Assembly (NCBI GenBank): GCA_902491895.1
Contig: CABUJH010000045.1
Span: 1-14,882, forward strand
Source: an uncultured Collinsella sp.
GTDB taxonomy: Bacteria > Actinomycetota > Coriobacteriia > Coriobacteriales > Coriobacteriaceae
DNA length: 14,882 bases
Direction of reading: 5' to 3'
Made by a program: the position numbers and the translations under genes. The notes beneath the pieces are model-generated. The model was not told where the DNA came from. It worked only from the letters and a program-made list of their open reading frames with translations, and did not search any database. Below, in pieces: positions 7,410 to 12,788 of this stretch (positions are counted from its first letter, which is position 1; every line of letters starts with the position of its first letter).

Positions 7410-7856
7410 ATGCGTGCGGTGGTGCAGCGCGTGCTCAACGCCGGCGTGACGGTCGACGGCGAGTGCGTGGGCCGCATTGGACGCGGCTACCTGGTGCTGC
7501 TGGGTGTGGGCCATGGCGATACGCGTGCCGAGGCCGACAAGCTGTGGGGCAAGCTCCGCGGGCTGCGTATCAACGAGGACGAGAACGGCAAGACCAATCT
7601 GGCACTTGCCGATGTCGACGGCGAGGTGCTCGTGGTGTCGCAGTTCACGCTGTTCGCCGACTGCCGCCACGGTCGCCGCCCATCGTTTACGGATGCCGGC
7701 GCACCCGATGTTGCCAACGAGCTCTACGAGTACTTCCTGACGCTTGTGCACGAGGACGTTGAGCATGTGGCGCACGGTATCTTTGGCGCCGACATGAAGG
7801 TCGACCTGGTCAACGACGGCCCATTCACCATCGTCTTGGACACCGACAACCTTTAG
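7410..7856 (+). CDS. dtd: D-aminoacyl-tRNA deacylase
   Basis: DTD removes D-amino acids (and glycine mischarged on tRNA-Ala) from tRNA and so proofreads chirality. The 148-residue length is typical. The two family signatures are both present: SQFTLFAD (77-84) and the Gly-cisPro-type NDGPFTIVLD (135-144). The GRRPSFTDAG block (88-97) between them is also conserved. The start MRAVVQRV is the standard N terminus. The ribosome site GAGGAG lies across the end of rdgB, indicating coupled translation. Its neighbour murI makes D-Glu, so a D-amino-acid proofreader close by is functionally sensible (inference). A 12-bp hairpin follows the stop without any gap. Confidence 0.95.
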   Translation: MRAVVQRVLNAGVTVDGECVGRIGRGYLVLLGVGHGDTRAEADKLWGKLRGLRINEDENGKTNLALADVDGEVLVVSQFTLFADCRHGRRPSFTDAGAPDVANELYEYFLTLVHEDVEHVAHGIFGADMKVDLVNDGPFTIVLDTDNL

Positions 7857-7884
7857 GTTACGCGGTTTTACCAAACCGCGTAAC
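7857..7884. repeat. GTTACGCGG hairpin repeat, copy 1
   Basis: A perfect 12-bp stem (GTTACGCGGTTT at 7857-7868 with AAACCGCGTAAC at 7873-7884) and a TACC loop begin at the base after the dtd stop. There is no T-run. Almost the same hairpin lies just after lysS (12374-12400). Confidence 0.8.
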
Positions 7885-7905
7885 AACTGGTCATGCGAGG
7901 TTGTC

Positions 7906-7936
7906 GTCTGGTACGTATTCGAGACCGGGCTTTTTT
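7906..7936 (+). terminator. Probable terminator downstream of dtd
   Basis: GTCTGGT (7906-7912) can pair with ACCGGGC (7924-7930), using two G-U pairs, and six T follow (7931-7936). The stem is modest but the T-run is good. It would end the murI-rph-rdgB-dtd transcript before the veg promoter. Confidence 0.6.
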
Positions 7937-7942
7937 AGCTAC

Positions 7943-7972
7943 TTGCGTATGGCCACAACAGGGTGCTATAGT
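7943..7972 (+). promoter_or_regulatory. Promoter of veg-ispE
   Basis: TTGCGT (7943-7948) and TATAGT (7967-7972) are separated by 18 nt. The predicted transcript would start near 7979. In Bacillus the veg promoter is known as one of the strongest vegetative promoters, so a good match here fits. Confidence 0.7.
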
Positions 7973-7992
7973 ATTAGAGTTTTGTCTATCTT

Positions 7993-8012
7993 AGGGGTAT
8001 TATCCCCTTTTT
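7993..8012 (+). terminator. Mini-hairpin with T-run in the veg leader (possible attenuator)
   Basis: AGGGG (7993-7997) pairs with CCCCT (8004-8008) around TATTAT, and the 3' side runs into TTTTT (8008-8012). It would form in the first 30-35 nt of the veg transcript. The stem is short, so termination would be partial at best. Confidence 0.45.
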
Positions 8013-8039
8013 GAATTGCACCTTCTGGAGGCCCTGTTC

Positions 8040-8336
8040 ATGGAAGAGATGGAAGTCAATCACGTCGACGACATCCACGAGAAGCTGACCGATATGGTGG
8101 GCGATCGCGTCAAGGTGAAGGCCAACATGGGCCGTACCCGCGTCGTCGAGCGCATGGGCACCATCAAGAGCGTCCACCCGGCCGTCTTCATTGTCGAGGT
8201 TGACGAGCGTCGCGGCCGCAAGTCGCGTCAGTCCTACCAGTACATCGATGTCCTCACCGGCCAGGTCGAGCTGTTCGACCCCGAGAGCGGCGAGCATATC
8301 TTTACCCCGCTCGGCAATCAGCTCGAGGAGCATTAA
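8040..8336 (+). CDS. veg: Veg family protein
   Basis: This is a small protein of the Veg family (DUF1021), 98 residues. In Bacillus subtilis Veg promotes biofilm gene expression by countering SinR, but its biochemical role is unclear and may differ here. The family core is visible as MVGDRVKVKANMGRTR (19-34), GTIKSVHPAVFIVEV (40-54) and the RQSYQYIDVLTGQVEL segment (63-78), suggesting a small beta-barrel fold. The frame stays open upstream to a TTG at 8016, but TGGAGG (8026-8031) placed 8 nt before ATG 8040 picks the latter. Gene order veg then ispE, with only 2 nt between them, matches the Bacillus neighbourhood, where veg lies close upstream of ispE. Confidence 0.88.
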   Translation: MEEMEVNHVDDIHEKLTDMVGDRVKVKANMGRTRVVERMGTIKSVHPAVFIVEVDERRGRKSRQSYQYIDVLTGQVELFDPESGEHIFTPLGNQLEEH

Positions 8337-8338
8337 CG

Positions 8339-9235
8339 GTGACCGATCGGTCCCTGACTCTTTCCGCGCCGGCAAAGATTAACCTCTACCTGGGGGTTCA
8401 TACCGAGCGCGATGACCGCGGCTACCACAGGGTCGATTCCCTGATGGCGGCCGTCGGTCTTTCCGATACCGTGACGGTCGCGCCGTCGCAGGCGCTGACC
8501 GTCCAGACGGTTCCGGCATCAGATTTTCCCATGCAAAAGAATACGGCGTATCGGGCTGCGGTTGCTATGGCCGAGCATTATGGTCGCGAGGCAAACGTCT
8601 GCGTGACGATTGAGAAGCGCATTCCATTGTGCGCCGGCTTGGGCGGCCCCTCGACGGATGCGGCCGCGGTCATTGTCGCCTTGGCAGAGCTCTGGGGCAT
8701 TGATCGCACCGACCCAGCGCTCGACGATATTGCGCGGGGCATTGGTGCTGACGTCCCGTTCTTTTTGCACGCGAGTCCTGCGTTCTACGTAGGTGGGGGA
8801 GACGTGCTGGCAACTGAGTACCCCGCGCTGCCTGCGACGCCCGTCGTGCTGGTCAAGCCGCGCGAGGCAAGCGTTTCGACAATTGAAGCCTATCGACGTT
8901 TTGACGAGGCCCCGGTGCCTGCGGACAAGCCCGGCGCGATAGCTTCTGCCTTGCGTGCTGGTGATGCCGAGACGGCATATGCACTCATCCATAACAACCT
9001 TGGTGTCATTTCCGCACAGATGGAGTCGCAGATTCAAACGGTCCTCGACTGGCTGCGTAAACAGGACGGAACCGTTGCTGTAGATGTGTGCGGATCGGGT
9101 GCCTGCTCGTTTGCCATTTGCGACACCGCTGCCACGGCCGAAAGGCTTGCCGATGCTGCCCAGCAAAATGGCTGGTGGGCCTGCGCGACTGAGCTTATTC
9201 CCAACACGGTTCAAATCGACGCGCCAAAGAAATAA
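8339..9235 (+). CDS. ispE: 4-diphosphocytidyl-2-C-methyl-D-erythritol kinase
   Basis: This GHMP-type kinase phosphorylates the 2-hydroxyl of CDP-methylerythritol in the non-mevalonate isoprenoid pathway. The 298 residues start with GTG at 8339, just after the veg stop; the ribosome site GAGGAG lies in the end of veg. Signatures are the substrate-side PAKINLYL (11-18) with Lys13, the ATP-binding glycine loop IPLCAGLGGPSTDAAA (95-110) and IGADVPFF (135-142) with catalytic Asp138. The C-terminal domain has CGSGACSFAI, the usual GHMP C-terminal glycine motif. The glycine loop has Pro104 where Gly, Ala or Ser is common. Co-expression with veg from the 7943-7972 promoter is expected. Confidence 0.94.
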   Translation: MTDRSLTLSAPAKINLYLGVHTERDDRGYHRVDSLMAAVGLSDTVTVAPSQALTVQTVPASDFPMQKNTAYRAAVAMAEHYGREANVCVTIEKRIPLCAGLGGPSTDAAAVIVALAELWGIDRTDPALDDIARGIGADVPFFLHASPAFYVGGGDVLATEYPALPATPVVLVKPREASVSTIEAYRRFDEAPVPADKPGAIASALRAGDAETAYALIHNNLGVISAQMESQIQTVLDWLRKQDGTVAVDVCGSGACSFAICDTAATAERLADAAQQNGWWACATELIPNTVQIDAPKK

Positions 9236-9270
9236 AAATTTCTCTAGCACGCGGCGAAAATCTTTGTTAC

Positions 9271-9276
9271 TATAGT
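9271..9276 (+). promoter_or_regulatory. Probable -10 box for tRNA-Pro
   Basis: TATAGT sits 8 nt before the mature tRNA 5' end, giving a start near 9283. An overlapping TACTAT (9268-9273) is an alternative. No clear -35 hexamer is seen. Confidence 0.5.
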
Positions 9277-9284
9277 CGAGCTAA

Positions 9285-9361
9285 CGGGTTGTGGCTCAGT
9301 TTGGTAGAGCACTGCGTTCGGGACGCAGGGGTCGCTGGTTCAAATCCAGTCAACCCGACCA
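9285..9361 (+). tRNA. tRNA-Pro(CGG)
   Basis: The 77-nt cloverleaf has acceptor stem CGGGTTG/CAACCCG (9285-9291 with 9351-9357), including the C1-G72 pair typical of bacterial proline tRNAs. Discriminator A is followed by encoded CCA. The anticodon stem CTGCG/CGCAG closes loop TTCGGGA, giving anticodon CGG. The T arm contains GGTTCAAATCC. A TATAGT -10-like box (9271-9276) lies at the right distance upstream. Confidence 0.96.
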
Positions 9362-9371
9362 GAGCATGAGG

Positions 9372-9400
9372 AGGGACCGCTTCTTGCGGTCCCTTTTTTT
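9372..9400 (+). terminator. Rho-independent terminator of tRNA-Pro
   Basis: AGGGACCGC pairs with GCGGTCCCT around TTCTT, and T-residues run from 9394 to 9400. This is a textbook terminator placed 10 nt after the tRNA. Confidence 0.95.
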
Positions 9401-9408
9401 AGCTAGTG

Positions 9409-9437
9409 TTGTGATACCGCGATACCCGCGGTATACT
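9409..9437 (+). promoter_or_regulatory. tatA promoter
   Basis: TTGTGA (9409-9414) and TATACT (9432-9437) are separated by exactly 17 nt, the best sigma-70-type promoter in the window. The predicted start is near 9444, leaving a leader of about 30 nt before tatA. Confidence 0.8.
9414..9434. promoter_or_regulatory. Operator-like palindrome inside the tatA promoter
   Basis: ATACCGCG (9414-9421) and its exact reverse complement CGCGGTAT (9427-9434) flank a 5-nt centre. The palindrome fills the spacer between the -35 and -10 boxes and touches both. A dimeric repressor bound here would block RNA polymerase. The regulator is not identifiable from the window. Confidence 0.55.
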
Positions 9438-9473
9438 CATTCGAGCTTGTCTCGCTGTATTGTGGAGGTCTAC

Positions 9474-9749
9474 ATGTTTGGACTGAGGGCTCCTGAGCTC
9501 ATCATTATTCTCGTCGTTGTCCTGATTATCTTCGGGCCCAAGAACCTGCCGAAGCTCGGCAAGTCCCTCGGCTCTACCGTCAAGAATATCCGTGAGGGTA
9601 TGGAGGGCGACGATAAGGCCGAGACCAAGCAGGCCGAGGAGGTCGTGGTCGAGCAGTCCGAGGAGGACAAGGAGATCGCTGAGCTCGAGGCCAAGCTCGC
9701 TGCTGCCAAGAAGAAGCAGGCAGAGGACAGCGACGCGGACGCAGAGTAG
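9474..9749 (+). CDS. tatA: Twin-arginine translocase subunit TatA/E family
   Basis: This is a small membrane protein of the Tat system, which exports folded proteins with twin-arginine signal peptides. The 91 residues have the full family layout: a short N terminus MFGLRAPE, one membrane helix (about 9-20, ELIIILVVVLIIF), the FG hinge (20-21), the amphipathic helix PKNLPKLGKSLGSTVKNI (22-39), then a charged Glu/Lys/Ala-rich tail (45-91), probably helical. TatA and TatB are hard to tell apart in Gram-positive bacteria, where one protein may serve both roles. GGAGG five bases upstream fixes the ATG at 9474. The gene is alone between promoter and terminator; tatC is not in this window. Confidence 0.92.
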   Translation: MFGLRAPELIIILVVVLIIFGPKNLPKLGKSLGSTVKNIREGMEGDDKAETKQAEEVVVEQSEEDKEIAELEAKLAAAKKKQAEDSDADAE

Positions 9750-9774
9750 TCCCATCCCTTTGGGGTGAGCACCT

Positions 9775-9807
9775 GACCGGCTTGCCCGCAGGCTAGCCGG
9801 TCTTTTT
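9775..9807 (+). terminator. Rho-independent terminator of tatA
   Basis: GACCGGCT (9775-9782) pairs with AGCCGGTC (9795-9802), with an inner GCC/GGC extension across a T-T mismatch and a CGCA loop. TTTTT follows at 9803-9807. Confidence 0.9.
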
Positions 9808-9814
9808 CGTTTTG

Positions 9815-9820
9815 TTGACA
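9815..9820 (+). promoter_or_regulatory. Candidate -35 box for greA
   Basis: A consensus TTGACA lies just after the tatA terminator and 36 nt before greA. No good -10 hexamer is visible 16-18 nt downstream (the sequence there is near AGTTGG), so the promoter assignment is incomplete. Confidence 0.35.
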
Positions 9821-9855
9821 GTTGATTGTTTGATCAGAGTTGGGGAGATATCCGT

Positions 9856-10326
9856 ATGGACGCAAGCCAGATCGTACTGACCGCTGAGGGCCGCCAGAAG
9901 CTCGTCGAGGAGCTCGCCTGGCGTGAGGGCGATTACGCCAAGGAGATCGTCGAGGACATCAAGGAAGCCCGCGCGTTCGGCGACCTTTCGGAGAACTCCG
10001 AGTACGATGCCGCCAAGGACAAGCAGGCCCAGAATGCTGCTCGTATCGCCGAGATCCAGGCCATTCTTGCCAACGCTCAGGTTGCTGCCACCACGGGCGA
10101 CCTGACCGTCTCCATCGGTTCCACCGTTTCGCTGATTGATCCCAACGGCGAGGTCATGGAAGTCACGCTCGTCGGTACCACCGAGACCAACTCGCTCGAG
10201 CACAAGATTTCCAACGAGTCTCCGGTCGGTCACGCCATCATTGGTCACGGCGAGGGCGATTCCGTCGAGGTCGTTACGCCTTCCGGCAAGACTCGCGTCT
10301 ACACCATCGCCAAGATCGCACGCTAG
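9856..10326 (+). CDS. greA: Transcription elongation factor GreA
   Basis: GreA enters the secondary channel of backtracked RNA polymerase and stimulates cleavage of the nascent RNA, rescuing stalled complexes. The 156-residue length fits the family (about 157). The N-terminal coiled coil covers about 1-77, with the acidic tip GDLSENSEYDAAK (42-54) carrying Asp43 and Glu46, which help coordinate the catalytic Mg. The C-terminal globular domain covers about 80-156, with the conserved SPVGHAIIGHGEGD (122-135). GGAG (9844-9847), 8 nt before the ATG, favours this start over an upstream in-frame TTG at 9826. Adjacency to lysS is a recurrent arrangement in Gram-positive genomes. Confidence 0.95.
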   Translation: MDASQIVLTAEGRQKLVEELAWREGDYAKEIVEDIKEARAFGDLSENSEYDAAKDKQAQNAARIAEIQAILANAQVAATTGDLTVSIGSTVSLIDPNGEVMEVTLVGTTETNSLEHKISNESPVGHAIIGHGEGDSVEVVTPSGKTRVYTIAKIAR

Positions 10327-10330
10327 ACCA

Positions 10331-10369
10331 CGGTCCCGCGTAAAGGTATGTTTTCGCTCCCTGGGACCG
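10331..10369 (+). other. Alternative (antiterminator-like) helix after greA
   Basis: CGGTCCC (10331-10337) is exactly complementary to GGGACCG (10363-10369). The second element lies inside the terminator hairpin of 10355-10383, so the two structures exclude each other. This is the geometry of an attenuator, but no effector site is recognised. Confidence 0.4.
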
Positions 10370-10387
10370 AATCCTGGGGAGCGTTTT
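10355..10387 (+). terminator. Rho-independent terminator between greA and lysS
   Basis: A 12-bp stem with two G-U pairs (10355-10366 with 10372-10383) closes the loop CCGAA and is followed by TTTT (10384-10387). It ends 18 nt before lysS, so lysS expression depends on read-through or an unseen promoter. Confidence 0.75.
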
Positions 10388-10405
10388 AGTTTGAGGAGCT
10401 AACTT

Positions 10406-12370
10406 ATGGCAGAGAACCAGAACGCCGCCGATCAGGCATCGACGCTCAACGACGAGCGCGCCACCCGCCTGGTCAAGCGCGCCGCCCTGTTCGAGGCGGG
10501 CCAGAACCCCTATCCTGAGCACTCTGAGCTTGAGGACTACGTCGCCGATATCGAGGCTAAGTACGCCGATCTTGCCGATGGTGAGGACACCGAGGATGTC
10601 GTGAAGATTGCCGGCCGTGTGGTCGCCAAGCGCGGTCAGGGCAAGATCATGTTCATCGTCGTGCGCGATGCGACTGCCGAGATTCAACTGTTCTGCCGCA
10701 TCAACGACATGGACGAGGCTGCCTGGAATACGCTCAAGGCCCTCGACCTGGGCGACATCCTGGGCGTGACCGGCGTGGTCGTGCGCACCAAGCGCGGCCA
10801 GCTTTCCGTTGCCCCTGAGAGCGCGACCCTGCTTTCCAAGGCCGTTCGTCCGCTGCCCGAGAAGTTCCACGGTCTTTCCGACAAGGAGACCCGCTATCGC
10901 CAGCGCTATGTCGACCTGATCGCCAACGACGACGTTCGTGAGACCTTCCGTAAGCGTTCGCAGATTCTCTCCACCTTCCGTCGCTTTATGGAGTCCGACG
11001 GCTACATGGAGGTCGAGACCCCCATCCTGCAGACCATCCAGGGTGGTGCCACGGCCAAGCCGTTCATTACCCACTTCAACGCGCTCGATCAGGAGTGCTA
11101 CCTGCGTATTGCCACCGAGCTGCACCTCAAGCGCTGCATCGTCGGTGGTTTTGAGCGCGTGTTCGAGATCGGCCGCATCTTCCGTAACGAGGGCATGGAC
11201 CTTACCCACAACCCCGAGTTCACCACGATGGAGGCCTACCGTGCCTTCTCCGACCTCGAGGGCATGAAGGCGCTCGCCCAGGGTGTCATTAAGGCGGCTA
11301 ACAAGGCCATCGGCAACCCCGAGGTCATCGAGTACCAGGGCCAGACCATCGACCTTTCTGGTGAGTGGGCCAGCCGTCCCATGACCGACATCGTCTCCGA
11401 CGTGCTCGGCAAGCAGGTCACCATCGACACGCCGGTCGAGGAGCTTGCTGCCGCCGCGCGCGAGAAGGGCCTGGAGATCAAGCCCGAGTGGACTGCTGGC
11501 AAGATCATCGCCGAGATTTACGATGAGCTGGGCGAGGACACCATCGTCAACCCGACGTTCGTGTGCGATTACCCCATCGAGGTCAGCCCGCTTGCCAAGC
11601 GCTTTGAGGACGACCCGCGCCTGACGCACCGCTTTGAGCTGGTTATTGCCGGTCACGAGTACGCCAACGCGTTCTCTGAGCTCAACGACCCGGTCGACCA
11701 GGCCGAGCGCTTTGCCGCTCAGATGGCCGAGAAGGCCGGCGGTGACGACGAGGCCATGGAGTACGACGAGGACTACGTGCGCGCCCTCGAGTACGGTATG
11801 CCTCCTGCGGGCGGCATCGGCATCGGCATCGACCGCGTGGTCATGCTGCTCACCAACCAGGCTTCTATCCGCGACGTGCTGCTGTTCCCGCACATGAAGC
11901 CCGAGAAGGGTTTCCAGTCCGGTGCCGCTGCCGCCAAGGCTGCCGAGGCCGGCAACGCCGCGAGCCCGTTCGTTAAGTCGCTTAAGCCCACGCTCGATTA
12001 CTCCAAGATCGCCGTTGAGCCGCTGTTTGAGGAGTTCGTCGACTTTGATACCTTCTCCAAGAGCGACTTCCGCGCTGTGAAGGTCAAGGCATGCGAGGCC
12101 GTCAAGAAGTCCAAGAAGCTGCTGAGCTTTACGCTCGACGACGGCACCGGCACCGACCGCACCATCCTCTCCGGTATTCACGCTTATTACGAGCCCGAGG
12201 ACCTGGTTGGCAAGACCTTGCTTGCCATCACCAACCTGCCTCCGCGCAAGATGATGGGTATTCCCAGCTGCGGCATGCTGATCAGCGCTGTCCACGAGGA
12301 GGAGGGCGAGGAGCGCCTCAACCTGATCCAGCTCGACGCCTCCATCCCCGCCGGCGCAAAGATGTACTAA
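10406..12370 (+). CDS. lysS: Lysine--tRNA ligase (class II) with C-terminal tRNA-binding domain
   Basis: This enzyme charges tRNA-Lys with lysine in the cytoplasm. The 654 residues exceed the usual 490-510. The standard enzyme occupies about 1-502: an OB-fold anticodon-binding domain (about 65-150), the class II core with motif 1 around 200-220, motif 2 FRNEGMDLTHNPEF (259-272) and motif 3 GIGIGIDRVVML (470-481). An Ala-rich linker (503-520) leads to an extra domain at about 540-654 resembling the EMAP-II/Trbp111 tRNA-binding fold found at the C terminus of many MetRS proteins. Its visible marks are FRAVKVKACEAVKKSKKLL, then TILSGI, VGKTLLAITNLPPRKMMGI and SCGMLISA. No frameshift is seen. GAGGAG nine bases before ATG supports the start. 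A terminator-like hairpin precedes it, and a hairpin repeat and strong terminator follow. Confidence 0.95.
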   Translation: MAENQNAADQASTLNDERATRLVKRAALFEAGQNPYPEHSELEDYVADIEAKYADLADGEDTEDVVKIAGRVVAKRGQGKIMFIVVRDATAEIQLFCRINDMDEAAWNTLKALDLGDILGVTGVVVRTKRGQLSVAPESATLLSKAVRPLPEKFHGLSDKETRYRQRYVDLIANDDVRETFRKRSQILSTFRRFMESDGYMEVETPILQTIQGGATAKPFITHFNALDQECYLRIATELHLKRCIVGGFERVFEIGRIFRNEGMDLTHNPEFTTMEAYRAFSDLEGMKALAQGVIKAANKAIGNPEVIEYQGQTIDLSGEWASRPMTDIVSDVLGKQVTIDTPVEELAAAAREKGLEIKPEWTAGKIIAEIYDELGEDTIVNPTFVCDYPIEVSPLAKRFEDDPRLTHRFELVIAGHEYANAFSELNDPVDQAERFAAQMAEKAGGDDEAMEYDEDYVRALEYGMPPAGGIGIGIDRVVMLLTNQASIRDVLLFPHMKPEKGFQSGAAAAKAAEAGNAASPFVKSLKPTLDYSKIAVEPLFEEFVDFDTFSKSDFRAVKVKACEAVKKSKKLLSFTLDDGTGTDRTILSGIHAYYEPEDLVGKTLLAITNLPPRKMMGIPSCGMLISAVHEEEGEERLNLIQLDASIPAGAKMY

Positions 12371-12373
12371 CTA

Positions 12374-12400
12374 GTTACGCGGTTCTACGAACCGCGTAAC
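12374..12400. repeat. GTTACGCGG hairpin repeat, copy 2
   Basis: A perfect 12-bp stem (GTTACGCGGTTC at 12374-12385 with GAACCGCGTAAC at 12389-12400) and a TAC loop lie 3 nt after the lysS stop. It differs from the copy after dtd by one compensated base pair and one loop base. No T-run follows; a separate terminator lies 48 nt downstream. Confidence 0.8.
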
Positions 12401-12448
12401 GGCTCGACGCTGCGCGGGCCGCATTTGGACAATCTGACGTTCAACTTC

Positions 12449-12484
12449 AAGGGCGCGACCAAAAGGTCAGCGCCCTTTCGTTTT
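12449..12484 (+). terminator. Rho-independent terminator of lysS
   Basis: AAGGGCGCGACC (12449-12460) pairs with GGTC and GCGCCCTT (12465-12468, 12470-12477) around an AAAA loop, with one bulged A. It ends in TTTCGTTTT. This is a strong terminator. Confidence 0.9.
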
Positions 12485-12788
12485 ACGTCACCTTGTCACA
12501 AATGCGACCCGCTCGCTGACTTATGCTCAACCTGCGGCGCCATTTTTCTTGAAGGCACCTTGCTCGCTCTGGCGGGCTTTCGCTGTCCGTCCTCTATCTG
12601 CGGTGTTGCCCTGGTTGGCACTTAGGGACGTTCCTTTTCTGCCGGCACTTGGGGACAGTCCTAGTCGTTGGGGATCTACCGACGCATTGGGGGTTTGCGC
12701 CTTCCATGCATGACAGCCGTCTCTTTTATGTTTCCTTTAGCCGTTGCTGCCTAGGATGGGGGTTAGTCGGTAGGAAGGGAGCGTCTAT
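12485..12788. other. Intergenic region upstream of the exporter
   Basis: This stretch of about 300 nt holds no convincing gene. It contains two GGGAC-type repeat copies (12614-12661), and otherwise only short open frames without ribosome sites. A weak -10-like TAGGAT (12752-12757) precedes the exporter gene, without a clear -35. Confidence 0.6.
12614..12661. repeat. GGGAC-core repeats, copies 2 and 3 (tandem)
   Basis: Two 18-nt units, GGCACTTAGGGACGTTCC (12617-12634) and GGCACTTGGGGACAGTCC (12644-12661), lie 27 nt apart and agree at 15 of 18 positions. The first can form a hairpin by pairing GTTGGCA (12614-12620) with TGCCGGC (12640-12646), with two G-U pairs. The second contains the small palindrome GGACAGTCC. 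Confidence 0.65.

Noticed and set aside
9291..9473. Upstream extension of tatA
   Set aside because: It would overlap tRNA-Pro and its terminator. The true start at 9474 has GGAGG at ideal spacing and gives the canonical TatA N terminus.
10326..10405. T-box riboswitch upstream of lysS
   Set aside because: The gap is only 79 nt and shows no specifier stem or T-box consensus. Only competing hairpins are visible.
10274..12295. A 673-codon minus-strand open frame opposite lysS
   Set aside because: Same cause: a mirror of strongly biased codon use in lysS. No ribosome site or family motif. Similar mirrors lie opposite asnB (288-2102) and murE (2407-3930).
12425..12625. Small open frame with a CHKC and CSTCG pair resembling a zinc ribbon
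   Set aside because: It begins with TTG without a ribosome site, runs through the lysS terminator and into the GGGAC repeat. The cysteine pattern is most likely chance.
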